Of a DNA stretch of 64,000 bases, positions 49,322-58,298 are shown piece after piece. The notes below the pieces were generated by a model. It saw only the letters and a list, made by a program, of their open reading frames with translations. It did no database searches and was not told where the DNA came from. The stretch comes from Nocardioides malaquae. GTDB lineage: Bacteria; Actinomycetota; Actinomycetes; Propionibacteriales; Nocardioidaceae. The position numbers and the translations under genes are program-made. The stretch is taken from the NCBI RefSeq assembly GCF_015070385.1, contig NZ_JADCSA010000002.1:186001-250000 (forward strand), read 5' to 3'. Every line of letters starts with the position of its first letter. Within the stretch, counting starts at the first letter, position 1.

Positions 49322-49340
49322 AAAGGTTAGGCATGCCTTA
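49322..49340 (+). promoter_or_regulatory. IdeR/DtxR-like iron box
   Basis: The 19 bases AAAGGTTAGGCATGCCTTA agree with the IdeR/DtxR consensus at 13 of 19 positions, with the left half AGGTTAGGC intact. It overlaps the -35 region (TAGGCA, 49328-49333), 17 bases ahead of a TATGGT -10 box (49351-49356). That is where an iron-loaded repressor would block the following small gene. Confidence 0.6.
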
Positions 49341-49363
49341 GTTCGGCTGTTATGGTCGTCGGC

Positions 49364-49681
49364 ATGGGCAAGGGCAGGTCGACCTCACCGCAGAGTTCGC
49401 TGTGCGGTGAGCTGGGCGCGTCTGCTCCCAAGAAGGGCAAGAAGAAGCAGAAGGCCGCCAAGAAGTCGGAGAAGAAGTCCGACAAGCTGGCCGGCAAGCA
49501 GCCGACGGTGGCCAAGCTCCCGAAGAAGAAGTGCTGCGAGTCGAAGACCCGTTGCGGACGCTGCCCACTGCGCATGCTCAAGGAGGGCACCCTGCCCGAG
49601 GGTTACACCGTGCACCGCCGCAAGCTCGTCAAGGTCTCTGCGGTGCCGCAGCGCGGCGAGAAGAAGAAGTCCGCGGCCTGA
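49364..49681 (+). CDS. small basic Cys-rich protein, unknown, probably iron-regulated
   Basis: Protein of 105 residues. The N-terminal half is a low-complexity lysine-rich tail (KKGKKKQKAAKKSEKK). The C-terminal half has a compact cysteine cluster, KKCCESKTRCGRCPLRML, with the four cysteines in a CC-x5-C-x2-C pattern suited to bind a metal or Fe-S cluster, then YTVHRRKLVKV. ATG 49364 lies 7 bases after the TATGGT -10 box, so the mRNA is probably leaderless; ATG 49352 is an alternative. I do not recognise a named family. Control by an iron box suggests a role in iron handling or iron sparing; nucleic-acid binding through the basic tail is possible. Confidence 0.7.
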   Translation: MGKGRSTSPQSSLCGELGASAPKKGKKKQKAAKKSEKKSDKLAGKQPTVAKLPKKKCCESKTRCGRCPLRMLKEGTLPEGYTVHRRKLVKVSAVPQRGEKKKSAA

Positions 49682-49760
49682 GGGCGGACGTACGCCCCCT
49701 CGGCGCCGAACGCCCCGCTCGCTCGCGTGGGGTGGGCGAGGCAGCCTTCGGAGGAACCCC

Positions 49761-50444
49761 TCAGAAGAGGCGGTCCTCCGCGTCGTCCAGGCCTCGCAGT
49801 GCGTCGTAGTCGACCACCTTGCACTGGATCCCGCGGTCCTCGGCCAGCACCTTCGCCTGCGGCTTGATCAGCTGGGCCGCGAAGATGCCGCGCACCGGTC
49901 CACGACTCGTGAGCAGGGGGTCGCGGTTGAGCAGCTCGAGGTAGCGGGTGAGCTGCTCGACGCCGTCGATCTCCCCACGCCGCTTGATCTCGACGGCCAC
50001 GGAGAGGCCGGAGGCGTCGCGGCACATCAGGTCCACCGGGCCGATGGCCGTGGGGAACTCTCGACGCACGAGGGTCAGGCCCTCCGCGATCGTCGCCGGG
50101 TGGTCGGCCAGCAGCTCCTGCAGGTGCTTCTCCACCCCGTCCTTCTGCAGGCCGGGGTCCAGTCCCAGGTCGTGGGAGGAGTCGTGGTGGATCTCCTCGA
50201 TGAGGATCCGCAGGGTGTCGTCGGTGCGCGACGTGACCGTCCACTCCACCGCTCCCGCGTCCGTGGTCGACTCCCGCAGGGTGCACGGAGGAGACATCCA
50301 GTTGAGGGGCTTGTAGGAGCCTCCGTCGCTGTGCACCAGCACCGATCCGTCGGCCTTGATCATCAGCACGCGGGTGGCCATCGGGAGGTGGGCGGAGAGG
50401 CGACCGGCGTAGTCGACCTGGCAGGTGGCAACGACGAGTCTCAC
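49761..50444 (-). CDS. nucS: mismatch-specific endonuclease NucS (EndoMS)
   Basis: Core enzyme of the non-canonical mismatch repair of actinobacteria, which lack MutS/MutL. 227 residues: N-terminal DNA-binding domain with the [10 protein letters not shown] motif and C-terminal nuclease domain with [16 protein letters not shown] and [25 protein letters not shown] (acidic catalytic site). The terminal EDRLF motif is the beta-clamp contact. GTG 50444 is 8 bases after a minus-strand TAGATT box (50453-50458), a leaderless start. M. tuberculosis NucS (Rv1321) has about the same length. Confidence 0.95.
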   Translation of the reverse strand: MRLVVATCQVDYAGRLSAHLPMATRVLMIKADGSVLVHSDGGSYKPLNWMSPPCTLRESTTDAGAVEWTVTSRTDDTLRILIEEIHHDSSHDLGLDPGLQKDGVEKHLQELLADHPATIAEGLTLVRREFPTAIGPVDLMCRDASGLSVAVEIKRRGEIDGVEQLTRYLELLNRDPLLTSRGPVRGIFAAQLIKPQAKVLAEDRGIQCKVVDYDALRGLDDAEDRLF

Positions 50445-50574
50445 GGGTCGGCAATCTACCGGTCGGCCCAGCGACCGGCGACATCGCGAGGGAACCGGCC
50501 TCATGTGGTCCACGTCTCGAACCGAATCGTGGTTCCTGCTTGTTACCACTCGGTACGGATGGCATGGTGCCTCC

Positions 50575-51756
50575 ATGAATGAGACCGCGAGCGCTGAGCA
50601 GATCTCCCACGACCTCGTCCTGCCCTACCTCAACCACGCCATCCGCATGTACGCCGAGGGTTACGCCTCGCGCGAGGACATCGACGCCGCCATGCGGTTC
50701 GGTTGCGGATACCCCGTGGGTCCGCTGACCGCGGTCGAGGAGATGGGCCTGGAGAAGGCACGCGACCTCCTCGCCGCCCAGTTCGCCAGCACCGGTGACG
50801 AGCTGCACGAGCCCGCCTCCCTCCTCGAGGAGCGCGTCGCCGCCGGGGCGACCACCCTGGCCGCCGGCGACGACAGCGCCGCTGCGCCGGTTCCCGAGAT
50901 GCGCCACGACGTGCGCACCGTCGGCGTCGTCGGCACCGGCACCATGGCCGCGGGCATCGTCGAGGTCTTCGCCAAGGGCGGCTTCGACGTCGTCTTCGTC
51001 GGCCGCAGCCAGGAGAAGCTCGACGGCGTGGTCTCCGGGATCACCCGCTCCCTCGACCGCGCCATCTCCAAGGGCAAGCTCACCGAGGACGCCAAGTCCG
51101 AGGTGCTGGCCCGCCTCAGCGGCGCCACCGAGCGCGAGGCGCTCGGTGAGGTCGACCTGGTCGTCGAGGCGATCGCCGAAGACCTCGACGTCAAGAAGCA
51201 GCTCTTCACCGACCTCGACCGCATCTGCAAGCAGGGCGCGATCCTGGCCACCACCACCTCCTCCCTGCCGATCACCACCCTGGCCGAGGTCACCTCGCGT
51301 CCGGAGTGGGTCATCGGCATGCACTTCTTCAACCCCGCCCCGGTGATGAAGCTGGTCGAGGTCGTCACCACCTCGTCGACCTCCGCCGAGGTCGACGAGA
51401 CCACCCGTGCCCTCTGCAAGGTGTTGGGCAAGGTCGCCGTCTCCTGCGGTGACCGCGCCGGGTTCATCGTCAACGCGCTCCTCTTCCCCTACCTCAACGA
51501 CGCGGTGAAGATGCTGGAGTCGGGTCGCGCCGACATGGCGACCATCGACGCCGCGATCAAGGAGCAGGTGAAGTTCCCGCTCGGCCCCTTCGAGCTGCTC
51601 GACGTGGTCGGCAACGACGTCTCCCTGGCCATCCAGAAGGAGCTGCACGCCGAGTTCAAGCACGACGGGTTCGCCCCGGCGCCGATGCTGGAGCAGGTCG
51701 TGGCCGAGGGTCGCCTGGGCCGCAAGACCAAGCGCGGCTTCCACGACTACAGCTGA
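50575..51756 (+). CDS. 3-hydroxybutyryl-CoA dehydrogenase with extra N-terminal 3HCDH domain
   Basis: Oxidises 3-hydroxyacyl-CoA with NAD, or runs in reverse from acetoacetyl-CoA. In 393 residues the order is unusual: a copy of the C-terminal 3HCDH helical domain first (about 10-65, [23 protein letters not shown]), then the NAD-binding domain (about 105-290; [12 protein letters not shown] and [15 protein letters not shown] with the catalytic His) and a complete C-terminal domain (about 295-393; [19 protein letters not shown]). The N-terminal copy may have come from the second repeat of a fused fatty-acid oxidation protein. Divergent from nucS; role in the ethylmalonyl-CoA set inferred from context. 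Confidence 0.88.
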   Translation: MNETASAEQISHDLVLPYLNHAIRMYAEGYASREDIDAAMRFGCGYPVGPLTAVEEMGLEKARDLLAAQFASTGDELHEPASLLEERVAAGATTLAAGDDSAAAPVPEMRHDVRTVGVVGTGTMAAGIVEVFAKGGFDVVFVGRSQEKLDGVVSGITRSLDRAISKGKLTEDAKSEVLARLSGATEREALGEVDLVVEAIAEDLDVKKQLFTDLDRICKQGAILATTTSSLPITTLAEVTSRPEWVIGMHFFNPAPVMKLVEVVTTSSTSAEVDETTRALCKVLGKVAVSCGDRAGFIVNALLFPYLNDAVKMLESGRADMATIDAAIKEQVKFPLGPFELLDVVGNDVSLAIQKELHAEFKHDGFAPAPMLEQVVAEGRLGRKTKRGFHDYS

Positions 51757-51773
51757 ACCACGCCCGCCCCTCG

Positions 51774-51802
51774 ACGCCCCCCCCCCGCCGGGGGTGGGGC
51801 GT
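51774..51802 (+). terminator. terminator after the 3HCDH gene
   Basis: C-rich arm ACGCCCC plus CCCCC pairs with GGGGG and GGGGCGT around a GCC loop, with one bulged base. It begins 18 bases after the stop. Confidence 0.7.
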
Positions 51803-51847
51803 TGTGCGTGGGGGGACGGGTCACGGCCGCTGCGTAGACTGGGGCGC

Positions 51848-52621
51848 ATGGAGCTCCTCGCGCCCCTCGTCCTCGTCTCCGCCGTCCTGGCGGCCGTGGT
51901 GTGGCTGGCCGCCGCGGCCTCCCGTCGCTCGCAGCGACGCGCGGCCGAGCTCGCCGAGGCGGAGCTGGCCCCGGTGCGTCGCCTCGTGGAGGAGGACGTC
52001 ACCGCACTGGGTGTGGAGCTGCAGGAGCTCGACGTCGACGTCGCAGGACACCCCCTGGACGCCGGCGCCAACGCCGACTACCAGCGCGCCCTCGACGCCT
52101 ACGAGTCCGCCAAGGTCGCCGCCGCCCAGCTGAGCGCCCCCGACCAGGTGCGTCACGTGACGGAGATCCTCGAGGACGGCCGCTACGCCATGGCCTGCGT
52201 GCGCGCTCGGGTGGAGTCCAAGCCCCTGCCCACCCGGCGTCCGCCCTGCTTCTTCGACCCGCGGCACGGCCCGTCGGTGGCCGACGTGCCGTGGACCCCG
52301 CCGGGTGGGGCGGCCAGGGACGTCCCGGCCTGCGCTCTCGACGTCGAGCGGGTGCGAGCCGGAGCCGAGCCCGACATCCGCAAGGTGATGGTCGGCTCGC
52401 AGCGCGTGCCCTACTGGCAGGGCGGGCGGGCCTACCAGCCCTACGCTGCGGGTTACTACGGCGGCTTCGGGCCGATGCAGTGGATGTTCATGGGCGTGCT
52501 CTTCTCCGGTGGGCTCAACGGACTGGGTGAGGCGATCGGCGGCATCGGTGAGGGCCTCGGCGAGGCCGTCGGCGGCATCGGTGAGGGCCTGGGCGACCTC
52601 TTCGACGGCTTCGACTTCTGA
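51848..52621 (+). CDS. single-pass membrane protein with Gly-rich C-terminal repeats
   Basis: Protein of 257 residues. An N-terminal membrane anchor (LLAPLVLVSAVLAAVVWLAAAA) precedes a helical region (about 28-130) and a Cys/Pro-containing middle part (RRPPCFFDPRHGP). The end is a Tyr/Gly-rich hydrophobic stretch and two tandem 11-residue units GEAIGGIGEGL and GEAVGGIGEGL. No recognised family. ATG 51848 is 7 bases after TAGACT (51835-51840), a leaderless start. Confidence 0.7.
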   Translation: MELLAPLVLVSAVLAAVVWLAAAASRRSQRRAAELAEAELAPVRRLVEEDVTALGVELQELDVDVAGHPLDAGANADYQRALDAYESAKVAAAQLSAPDQVRHVTEILEDGRYAMACVRARVESKPLPTRRPPCFFDPRHGPSVADVPWTPPGGAARDVPACALDVERVRAGAEPDIRKVMVGSQRVPYWQGGRAYQPYAAGYYGGFGPMQWMFMGVLFSGGLNGLGEAIGGIGEGLGEAVGGIGEGLGDLFDGFDF

Positions 52622-52650
52622 CCGTGGCGCCCGTCGGCGACAATGCAGCC

Positions 52651-53451
52651 GTGAGCGAGACGTACGAGGAGAAGCTGCACACCACCGTGCTGTCGGAGCA
52701 GGGACCCCCGCTGGTCTTCTGCCACGGCCTCTTCGGTCAGGGGCGCAACTGGTCGACGATCGGCAAGGCGTTGGCGCAGGACCACGCCGTCACGCTCGTC
52801 GACCTGCCCAACCACGGCCGTTCGCCCTGGACACCGACCGTGGACCTCGAGGCCGACGCCGACCGTCTGGTGGCCCAGCTCGGCGACGGCCCGCCCCTGA
52901 CCCTGGTGGGCCACTCGATGGGCGGCAAGGTCGCCATGCTCGCGGCCCTGCGCCACCCCGAACGGGTGGAGCGGCTCGTCGTCGTCGACATCGCCCCGGT
53001 CTCCTACGGACACCTCGACGAGTTCACGGGCTACATCGACGGCATGCTCGCCCTCGACACCGACGCCCTGTCGAACCGTGGCGACGCCGACGAGGCGCTC
53101 AGGGAGGCGGTGCCGTCGGACTTCGTGCGCGGCTTCCTGCTGCAGAGCCTGCGCCGCACCGACGAGGGGTGGCGGTGGCAGCTCAACCTGCCGGTGCTGC
53201 GTGAGCGGCTCCAGGACGTCAGCGGGTGGCCGGCATCGTGGTCCGAGCACGAGCCCTACCCGGGCCAGGTGCTGTGGATCGCCGGTGCTGACTCGGGCTA
53301 CGTCAAGGACGAGTACGCCCCCGCGATGGAGGCACTCTTCCCGCGGGTGCGCCGAGTGACCATCAAGGGCGGCGGGCACTACGTGCACTCCCAGCAGCCC
53401 GAGGTCTTCGTCGAGGTGCTGCGTCGCTTCCTCGACTCCCCGGTGCGCTGA
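52651..53451 (+). CDS. alpha/beta hydrolase
   Basis: Hydrolase of 266 residues with the oxyanion motif CHGLFGQGRNW, nucleophile Ser89 in VGHSMGGK, and C-terminal GGGHYVH with the catalytic His. It resembles the YbfF-type esterases; the substrate is unknown. GTG 52651 is preferred over GTG 52624 because GACAAT (52639-52644) lies 6 bases before it, giving a leaderless mRNA. Confidence 0.82.
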   Translation: MSETYEEKLHTTVLSEQGPPLVFCHGLFGQGRNWSTIGKALAQDHAVTLVDLPNHGRSPWTPTVDLEADADRLVAQLGDGPPLTLVGHSMGGKVAMLAALRHPERVERLVVVDIAPVSYGHLDEFTGYIDGMLALDTDALSNRGDADEALREAVPSDFVRGFLLQSLRRTDEGWRWQLNLPVLRERLQDVSGWPASWSEHEPYPGQVLWIAGADSGYVKDEYAPAMEALFPRVRRVTIKGGGHYVHSQQPEVFVEVLRRFLDSPVR

Positions 53452-53453
53452 CG

Positions 53454-53489
53454 CCGAAGGGGCGCCGGATTCCTCCGGCGCCCCTTCGG
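53454..53489. terminator. bidirectional terminator
   Basis: Perfect 15-bp stem CCGAAGGGGCGCCGG / CCGGCGCCCCTTCGG with an ATTCCT loop, between the hydrolase stop and the 3' end of the convergent filament-protein gene. Confidence 0.88.
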
Positions 53490-53514
53490 TGTCGTCTGCT
53501 GGTGTGGCTGGGGC

Positions 53515-54786
53515 TCAGTCGTCCTCGGCGAAGCCGGCCACGACGTCACGCAGCGCCCCGAGCTGGGCCGTGATCGCCTCGCGGCGCTTCGCCATCCGCT
53601 CCACCTCGGCTCGCAGGGCGGCCAGCTCACGCTCAGACTCGGCGTGACCGGCCGCAGCGATCGCCTCGGCCTGGGTCTTCGCAGAGGTCACGATCTGCTG
53701 CGCCTCGCGACGGGCCCGGGCCAGCATCGCCTCCGCCTCGGTCTGGGCCTGCTGGCGCTGGGTGGTGGCCTGCGTCGTTGCCTGGCGGGCGCGGTCCTCG
53801 GCGGCCGCAGCGCGGTCCTCGGACTCCTTGACCAGTCGAGCTGTCTCAGCGGTGGCGTTGGAGTGGTGCTCGGCGGCTTCCTTGGCGAGCCGCTCCTTCT
53901 CCACGGCCAGCGTGCGTCGGGCCTCCTGCACCTCGCGGTCCGCCGCGGCGCGTGCCTGCTCGGCCTCGCGCTTGGCGGTCGTACGCAGGTCCTGCGTCTC
54001 CTGCTGGGCCGCGAGCCGCACCTGGTCGGCCTCGCGCTGGGCCGCGGCGCGGAGGTCGGCGGCCTCGGCGAGCGCGAGCGTACGCTCCTGGTCGGCGTCG
54101 GCCATGACGCGGGCGCGGCTCTCCTCGAGCTCCTTGAGCTGGACGACGCGCATGTCCTCGGCCTCGCGCGCGGCCTCGGCCCGAATGGCCTTGGCGTCAC
54201 GGTGGGCCTGGTCGCGGATGTCGGCGGCGTCGCGCTCAGCCACCGCACGCACGTCGGCAGCCTCGTCCTCAGCCAGGCGGAGCATGGAGGCGGCCCGGCC
54301 CCCGAGCCCGGCGTAGGTCGGCTTCTCGGCCTCCGCCAGCAGGGCGCGCGTCTGCTCCAGCTCGCTCTCGAGCCCGGAGACCTGGGCCTTGAGGCGCGAG
54401 ATCTGCTCGGTCATCTGCGCCTGCGCTGCCGAGACGGTCGACAGATGCCGGTCGACGGCGTCCTTGTCGTAACCACCGCGACGGACGAGCGGCAGGGCCG
54501 GCTGACTCACGCCCGTGGAGGGACGCGGGGACGTGGCCGGCACGGACTGCGTCCTGGCGGCGCCCACCGAGGTCGAGTTCTGGGGCGTCGTGGCCTGGGG
54601 CGCGCGGGCGGGAGCGGGGGAGGAGTCGCTGCCCCGCGAAGCCACACGCACCGGGGTGGCCACGGCCGGCTGGACCCGTGTCTTCTCGGCGGGACTCTCC
54701 TCCTGCGTGGGGATCCGCTGAGTCTTCTCCTCGGGAGCCGTCTGCGGCTCCGGCTCGAAGATGGACAGGCCTTCGTCGCGGCTCAT
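53515..54786 (-). CDS. FilP/Scy-like coiled-coil cytoskeletal protein
   Basis: Protein of 423 residues. A Pro/Ser/Thr-rich N-terminus (1-100) leads to the short motif LVRRGGYDKDAVDRHL (100-115) shared with DivIVA/FilP proteins. A coiled coil of about 280 residues dominated by Ala, Glu, Arg and Gln heptads follows, including PTYAGLGGRAASMLRLAEDEA. The C-terminus (MAKRREAITAQLGALRDVV) matches FilP/Scy of Streptomyces, which organise polar growth with DivIVA. The N-terminal extension is longer than in FilP. ATG 54786 chosen; the frame upstream crosses a non-coding region. Confidence 0.82.
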   Translation of the reverse strand: MSRDEGLSIFEPEPQTAPEEKTQRIPTQEESPAEKTRVQPAVATPVRVASRGSDSSPAPARAPQATTPQNSTSVGAARTQSVPATSPRPSTGVSQPALPLVRRGGYDKDAVDRHLSTVSAAQAQMTEQISRLKAQVSGLESELEQTRALLAEAEKPTYAGLGGRAASMLRLAEDEAADVRAVAERDAADIRDQAHRDAKAIRAEAAREAEDMRVVQLKELEESRARVMADADQERTLALAEAADLRAAAQREADQVRLAAQQETQDLRTTAKREAEQARAAADREVQEARRTLAVEKERLAKEAAEHHSNATAETARLVKESEDRAAAAEDRARQATTQATTQRQQAQTEAEAMLARARREAQQIVTSAKTQAEAIAAAGHAESERELAALRAEVERMAKRREAITAQLGALRDVVAGFAEDD

Positions 54787-54868
54787 GTGTGGGCACGCCC
54801 CTTCCGATGTTCTGGCGGATGTCGTGGTCGACGACCCCGACCCCAAGTGTGACCCATCGGGAAAGCGA

Positions 54869-54926
54869 ACACACCCCGGCTCGCGGAACTTCACGCACGT
54901 GAAGTTGCCGGCGAACCGGGGTGTGT
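54869..54926 (-). terminator. large nested inverted repeat downstream of ccrA
   Basis: Outer arms ACACACCCCGG / CCGGGGTGTGT (11 bp) enclose inner arms AACTTCACG / CGTGAAGTT (9 bp) around a CA centre, with a CGC/GCG pair between. It lies 125 bases beyond the ccrA stop and 83 bases before the filament gene start on the same strand. It may terminate ccrA or bind a regulator in the filament gene's promoter region. Confidence 0.6.
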
Positions 54927-54958
54927 CAGGACTGGTTTCCCAGACTCCGAGGGAGCGG

Positions 54959-55063
54959 TCCTCAGACCCCGCGGTGTTGACGTGCGGGGCGTCCTGCGGG
55001 GCTCGGCTGCGGTGCCCCTCGCTGCGCTCGGGTCACCTTCGCCTCACTCCTCAGACCCCGCGG
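54959..55063 (-). repeat. 16-bp direct repeat at the 3' end of ccrA
   Basis: TCCTCAGACCCCGCGG occurs at 54959-54974 and again at 55048-55063, where it contains the ccrA stop codon. Read on the minus strand, both copies encode R-G-V-stop, so the outer copy looks like a remnant of a duplicated gene end. Confidence 0.6.
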
Positions 55064-56391
55064 AAGCGGTTGATCTCGGTGAGGTGCTTGGCGCGCATCT
55101 CGGTGTCGACCACGCCGAGGCCCTCCTCGGGGGCCAGGCAGAGGACGCCGACCTTGCCCTGGTGGGCGTTCTTGTGCACGTCGAGCGAGGCCTGGCCCAC
55201 CTCGTCGAGGGAGTAGACCTTCGACAGGGTCGGGTGGATGGCGCCCTTGGCGATGAGGCGGTTGGCCTCCCACGACTCGCGGTAGTTGGCGAAGTGGCTG
55301 GAGACGATGCGCTTGAGGTTCATCCACAGGTAGCGGTTGTCGTACTCGTGCATGTAGCCGGTGGTCGAGGCGCAGGTGGTGATGGTGCCGCCCTTGCGGG
55401 TCACGAACACCGAGGCGCCGAAGGTCTCGCGACCGGGGTGCTCGAAGACGATGTCGATGTCCTCGCCGCCGGTGAGCTCGCGGATCTTGGAGCCGAAGCG
55501 CTTCCACTCCTTGGGGTTCTGCTTGGTGCCGTCCTCGTTCCAGAACTGGTAGTTCTCCTCGGCACGGTTGATCACCAGCTCGGCGCCCATGGAGCGCACG
55601 ATCTTGGCCTTCTCCTCGTTGGAGACCACGCAGACCGGGTTGGCGCCGCCGTTGAGGGCGTACTGGGTGGCGAAGCCGCCGAGGCCGCCGGAGGCGCCCC
55701 AGATGAGGACGTTGTCGCCCTGCTTCATGCCGCCGCCGTTCTTGGAGACCAGCTGGCGGTAGGCGGTCGCGTTGACCAGACCGGGGGAGGCGGCCTCCTC
55801 CCAGGTGAGGTGCTCGGGCTTCGGCATCAGCTGGTTGGCCTTGACGAGGGCGACGTGGGCGAGGCCACCGAAGTTGGTCTCGAAGCCCCAGATGCGCTGC
55901 TCGGTGTCGAGCATCGTGTCGTTGTGGCCGTCGGGGCCCTCGAGCTCGACCGAGAGGCAGTGGGCCACGACGCGGTCGCCCGGGTTCCACTTCTGCACGC
56001 CGGGGCCGGTGCGCAGCACGACGCCGGAGAGGTCGGAGCCCACCACGTGGTAGGGCAGGTCGTGGCGCTTGCCGAGGGCGCCGGTACGGCCGAGGCGCTC
56101 GAGGAAGCCGAAGGTGGAGACGGGCTCGAAGATCGAGGTCCACACGGTGTTGTAGTTGATGGCCGAGGCCATCACGGCGACCAAGGCCTCGCCCGGGCCG
56201 AGCTCGGGCAGCGCGACGTCGTCGACGCGCAGCGACTTGCGGGGGTCCTTGTCGCGGCTGGCGACACCCTCGAACATGTCGACGTCGTCCTTGTGCACGA
56301 AGGCGGCGCGGTAGTGGTCGGGGATCTCGAGGTTCGCGAAGTCCTCGGTGGTGGCCTCGCCGGACTGGATGGCGTCGAGGATGTTCTGCAC
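55051..56391 (-). CDS. ccrA: crotonyl-CoA carboxylase/reductase
   Basis: Reductive carboxylation of crotonyl-CoA to ethylmalonyl-CoA with NADPH and CO2, the defining enzyme of the ethylmalonyl-CoA pathway. 446 residues of the MDR superfamily. Features typical of Ccr are SAINYNTVW (CO2-binding Asn), WGFETNFGGLAHVA (Phe and Glu-Thr), WGASGGLGGFATQYALNGGANPVCVVS and SSHFANYRESWEAN (CO2-binding His). It is 91 bases downstream of the epimerase gene on the same strand. It may alternatively feed ethylmalonyl-CoA to polyketide synthesis. Confidence 0.95.
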   Translation of the reverse strand: MQNILDAIQSGEATTEDFANLEIPDHYRAAFVHKDDVDMFEGVASRDKDPRKSLRVDDVALPELGPGEALVAVMASAINYNTVWTSIFEPVSTFGFLERLGRTGALGKRHDLPYHVVGSDLSGVVLRTGPGVQKWNPGDRVVAHCLSVELEGPDGHNDTMLDTEQRIWGFETNFGGLAHVALVKANQLMPKPEHLTWEEAASPGLVNATAYRQLVSKNGGGMKQGDNVLIWGASGGLGGFATQYALNGGANPVCVVSNEEKAKIVRSMGAELVINRAEENYQFWNEDGTKQNPKEWKRFGSKIRELTGGEDIDIVFEHPGRETFGASVFVTRKGGTITTCASTTGYMHEYDNRYLWMNLKRIVSSHFANYRESWEANRLIAKGAIHPTLSKVYSLDEVGQASLDVHKNAHQGKVGVLCLAPEEGLGVVDTEMRAKHLTEINRFRGV

Positions 56392-56482
56392 GGTGGCTCC
56401 TAGGGAGGATTCAAGGGCGTTCCGGTGAAGGTTACGTGTCAGTAACCAAGGGGGGAAGAGGTGTGCGTGAGGTCACACGATC

Positions 56483-56929
56483 TCAGTGCTGGGCGTCCGC
56501 GGCGGGCTCGACCAGCTCGACGAGGACGCCGCCGGCGTCCTTCGGGTGCACGAAGTTGATGCGGGAGTTGGCGGTGCCGCGCTTGGGTGCGTCGTAGAGC
56601 AGGCGCACGCCGCGCTCGCGCAGGACGGCGCTGACCGCCTCGACGTCGGTGACGCGGTAGGCGAGCTGCTGCAGGCCCGGACCCGAGCGGTCGATGAACT
56701 TCGCGATCGTGGACTGCTCGTTGAGCGGCGCCAGGAGCTGGATGAAGGAACCGGAGTCGGCGACGGCCACCATGGCCTCGCGCACGCCCTGCTCCTCGTT
56801 GGTCTCGGAGTGGGCGACCTCCATGCCGAAGACGTCGCGGTAGAACTCGATCGCCTCGTCGAGGTCGGGCACCGCGATGCCCACGTGGTCGATGGCGACG
56901 AAGAGAGGGGAGGGGATCTGCAGAGTCAT
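56483..56929 (-). CDS. mce: methylmalonyl-/ethylmalonyl-CoA epimerase
   Basis: Glyoxalase-fold epimerase of 148 residues that interconverts (S)- and (R)-forms of methylmalonyl- and ethylmalonyl-CoA. Metal ligands are His15 (AIDHVGIAV), Gln87 or Gln88 (GLQQLAYRV) and Glu138 (VLVELVEP). ATG 56929 begins MTLQIPSPLF, the family start; upstream codons run into the promoter region. First gene of a minus-strand pair with ccrA. Confidence 0.94.
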   Translation of the reverse strand: MTLQIPSPLFVAIDHVGIAVPDLDEAIEFYRDVFGMEVAHSETNEEQGVREAMVAVADSGSFIQLLAPLNEQSTIAKFIDRSGPGLQQLAYRVTDVEAVSAVLRERGVRLLYDAPKRGTANSRINFVHPKDAGGVLVELVEPAADAQH

Positions 56930-57096
56930 GGACCTATGGTCGCCGCTCGTCCGGCGGCGCCGCCAGCGGGTCCACATCGGGGACGCCCGACGTCCTGTGG
57001 GCAGGGACACCGCACGTGTGGCGGGACACACGCCCCGACTCCACGGTCGGGGACTAGGCTCGTGGCATCTGTTCCCAGCAAGAAGGGCACCCACCC

Positions 57097-58290
57097 ATGT
57101 CAGGCACCACTTCCGTCATCGTCGCGGGCGCGCGCACCCCCATCGGCCGTCTCCTCGGTGGTCTCAAGGACCAGAGCGCTGCGGACCTCGGTGGCGTGGC
57201 CATCGCCGGCGCCCTCGAGAAGGCCGGCGTCTCCGGAGACCAGGTCGAGTACGTCCTCATGGGCCAGGTCATCCAGGCCGGCGCAGGTCAGATCACCGCC
57301 CGCCAGGCCGCGGTCAAGGGCGGCATCCCGATGAACGTCCCCGCGCTGACCATCAACAAGGTCTGCCTCTCGGGCATCAACGCCATCGCGCTGGCCGACC
57401 AGCTCATCCGCGCCGGGGAGCACGAGATCGTCGTGGCCGGCGGCATGGAGTCGATGACCCAGGCCCCCCACCTGCTCCCGAAGTCGCGTGACGGCTTCAA
57501 GTACGGCGACACCACCCTCGTCGACTCGATGGCCTACGACGCGCTCTACGACCAGTTCACCAGCCAGGCCATGGGTGGCCTCACCGAGGGCTGCAACGCC
57601 GCTGGCGCCAACCTCACCCGCGAGGAGCAGGACGCCTTCGCCGCCGAGTCGCACCAGCGCGCCGCCAAGGCGCAGGCCAACGGCCTCTTCGACGACGAGA
57701 TCGTCCCGGTCGTCATCAAGACGCGCAAGGGCGAGGTCACCGTCTCCCAGGACGAGGGTGTGCGTGGCGAGACCACCGTCGAGTCGCTGGGCAAGCTGCG
57801 CCCCGCCTTCTCCAAGGACGGCACCATCACCGCCGGCTCGGCCTCCCAGATCTCCGACGGTGCTGCCGCCGTCGTCGTGATGAGCAAGGCGAAGGCCGAG
57901 GAGCTCGGCCTCACCTGGATCGCCGAGATCGGCGCCTCCGGCCAGGTGGCCGGCCCTGACTCCACGCTGCAGCTGCAGCCGGCCAACGCCATCAAGAAGG
58001 CGGTCGAGAAGGAGGGCATCTCCGTCTCCGACATCGACCTCTTCGAGCTCAACGAGGCCTTCGCGGCGGTCGGGATCGAGTCTGCCCGCGAGCTCGGCGT
58101 CTCGGACGACAAGGTCAACGTCAACGGTGGCGCGATCGCCCTGGGCCACCCCGTCGGCATGTCGGGCGCCCGGATCGTGCTCCACCTGGCGCACGAGCTG
58201 AAGCGCCGCGGCGGCGGCATCGGCGCGGCTGCCCTGTGCGGTGGCGGCGGCCAGGGTGACGCCCTGATCATCCGCGTGCCCAGCGCCTGA
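57097..58290 (+). CDS. acetyl-CoA C-acetyltransferase (thiolase)
   Basis: Condenses two acetyl-CoA to acetoacetyl-CoA. 397 residues with the active-site Cys90 ([10 protein letters not shown]), His351 ([12 protein letters not shown]) and Cys381 (ALCGGGGQG). Length and motifs match biosynthetic thiolases (PhaA/AtoB). A TAGGCT -10 box (57055-57060) and an AAGAAGGG ribosome binding site precede ATG 57097. Divergent from the epimerase gene and 8 bases upstream of meaB. Confidence 0.95.
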   Translation: MSGTTSVIVAGARTPIGRLLGGLKDQSAADLGGVAIAGALEKAGVSGDQVEYVLMGQVIQAGAGQITARQAAVKGGIPMNVPALTINKVCLSGINAIALADQLIRAGEHEIVVAGGMESMTQAPHLLPKSRDGFKYGDTTLVDSMAYDALYDQFTSQAMGGLTEGCNAAGANLTREEQDAFAAESHQRAAKAQANGLFDDEIVPVVIKTRKGEVTVSQDEGVRGETTVESLGKLRPAFSKDGTITAGSASQISDGAAAVVVMSKAKAEELGLTWIAEIGASGQVAGPDSTLQLQPANAIKKAVEKEGISVSDIDLFELNEAFAAVGIESARELGVSDDKVNVNGGAIALGHPVGMSGARIVLHLAHELKRRGGGIGAAALCGGGGQGDALIIRVPSA

Positions 58291-58298
58291 CGGGCTCG

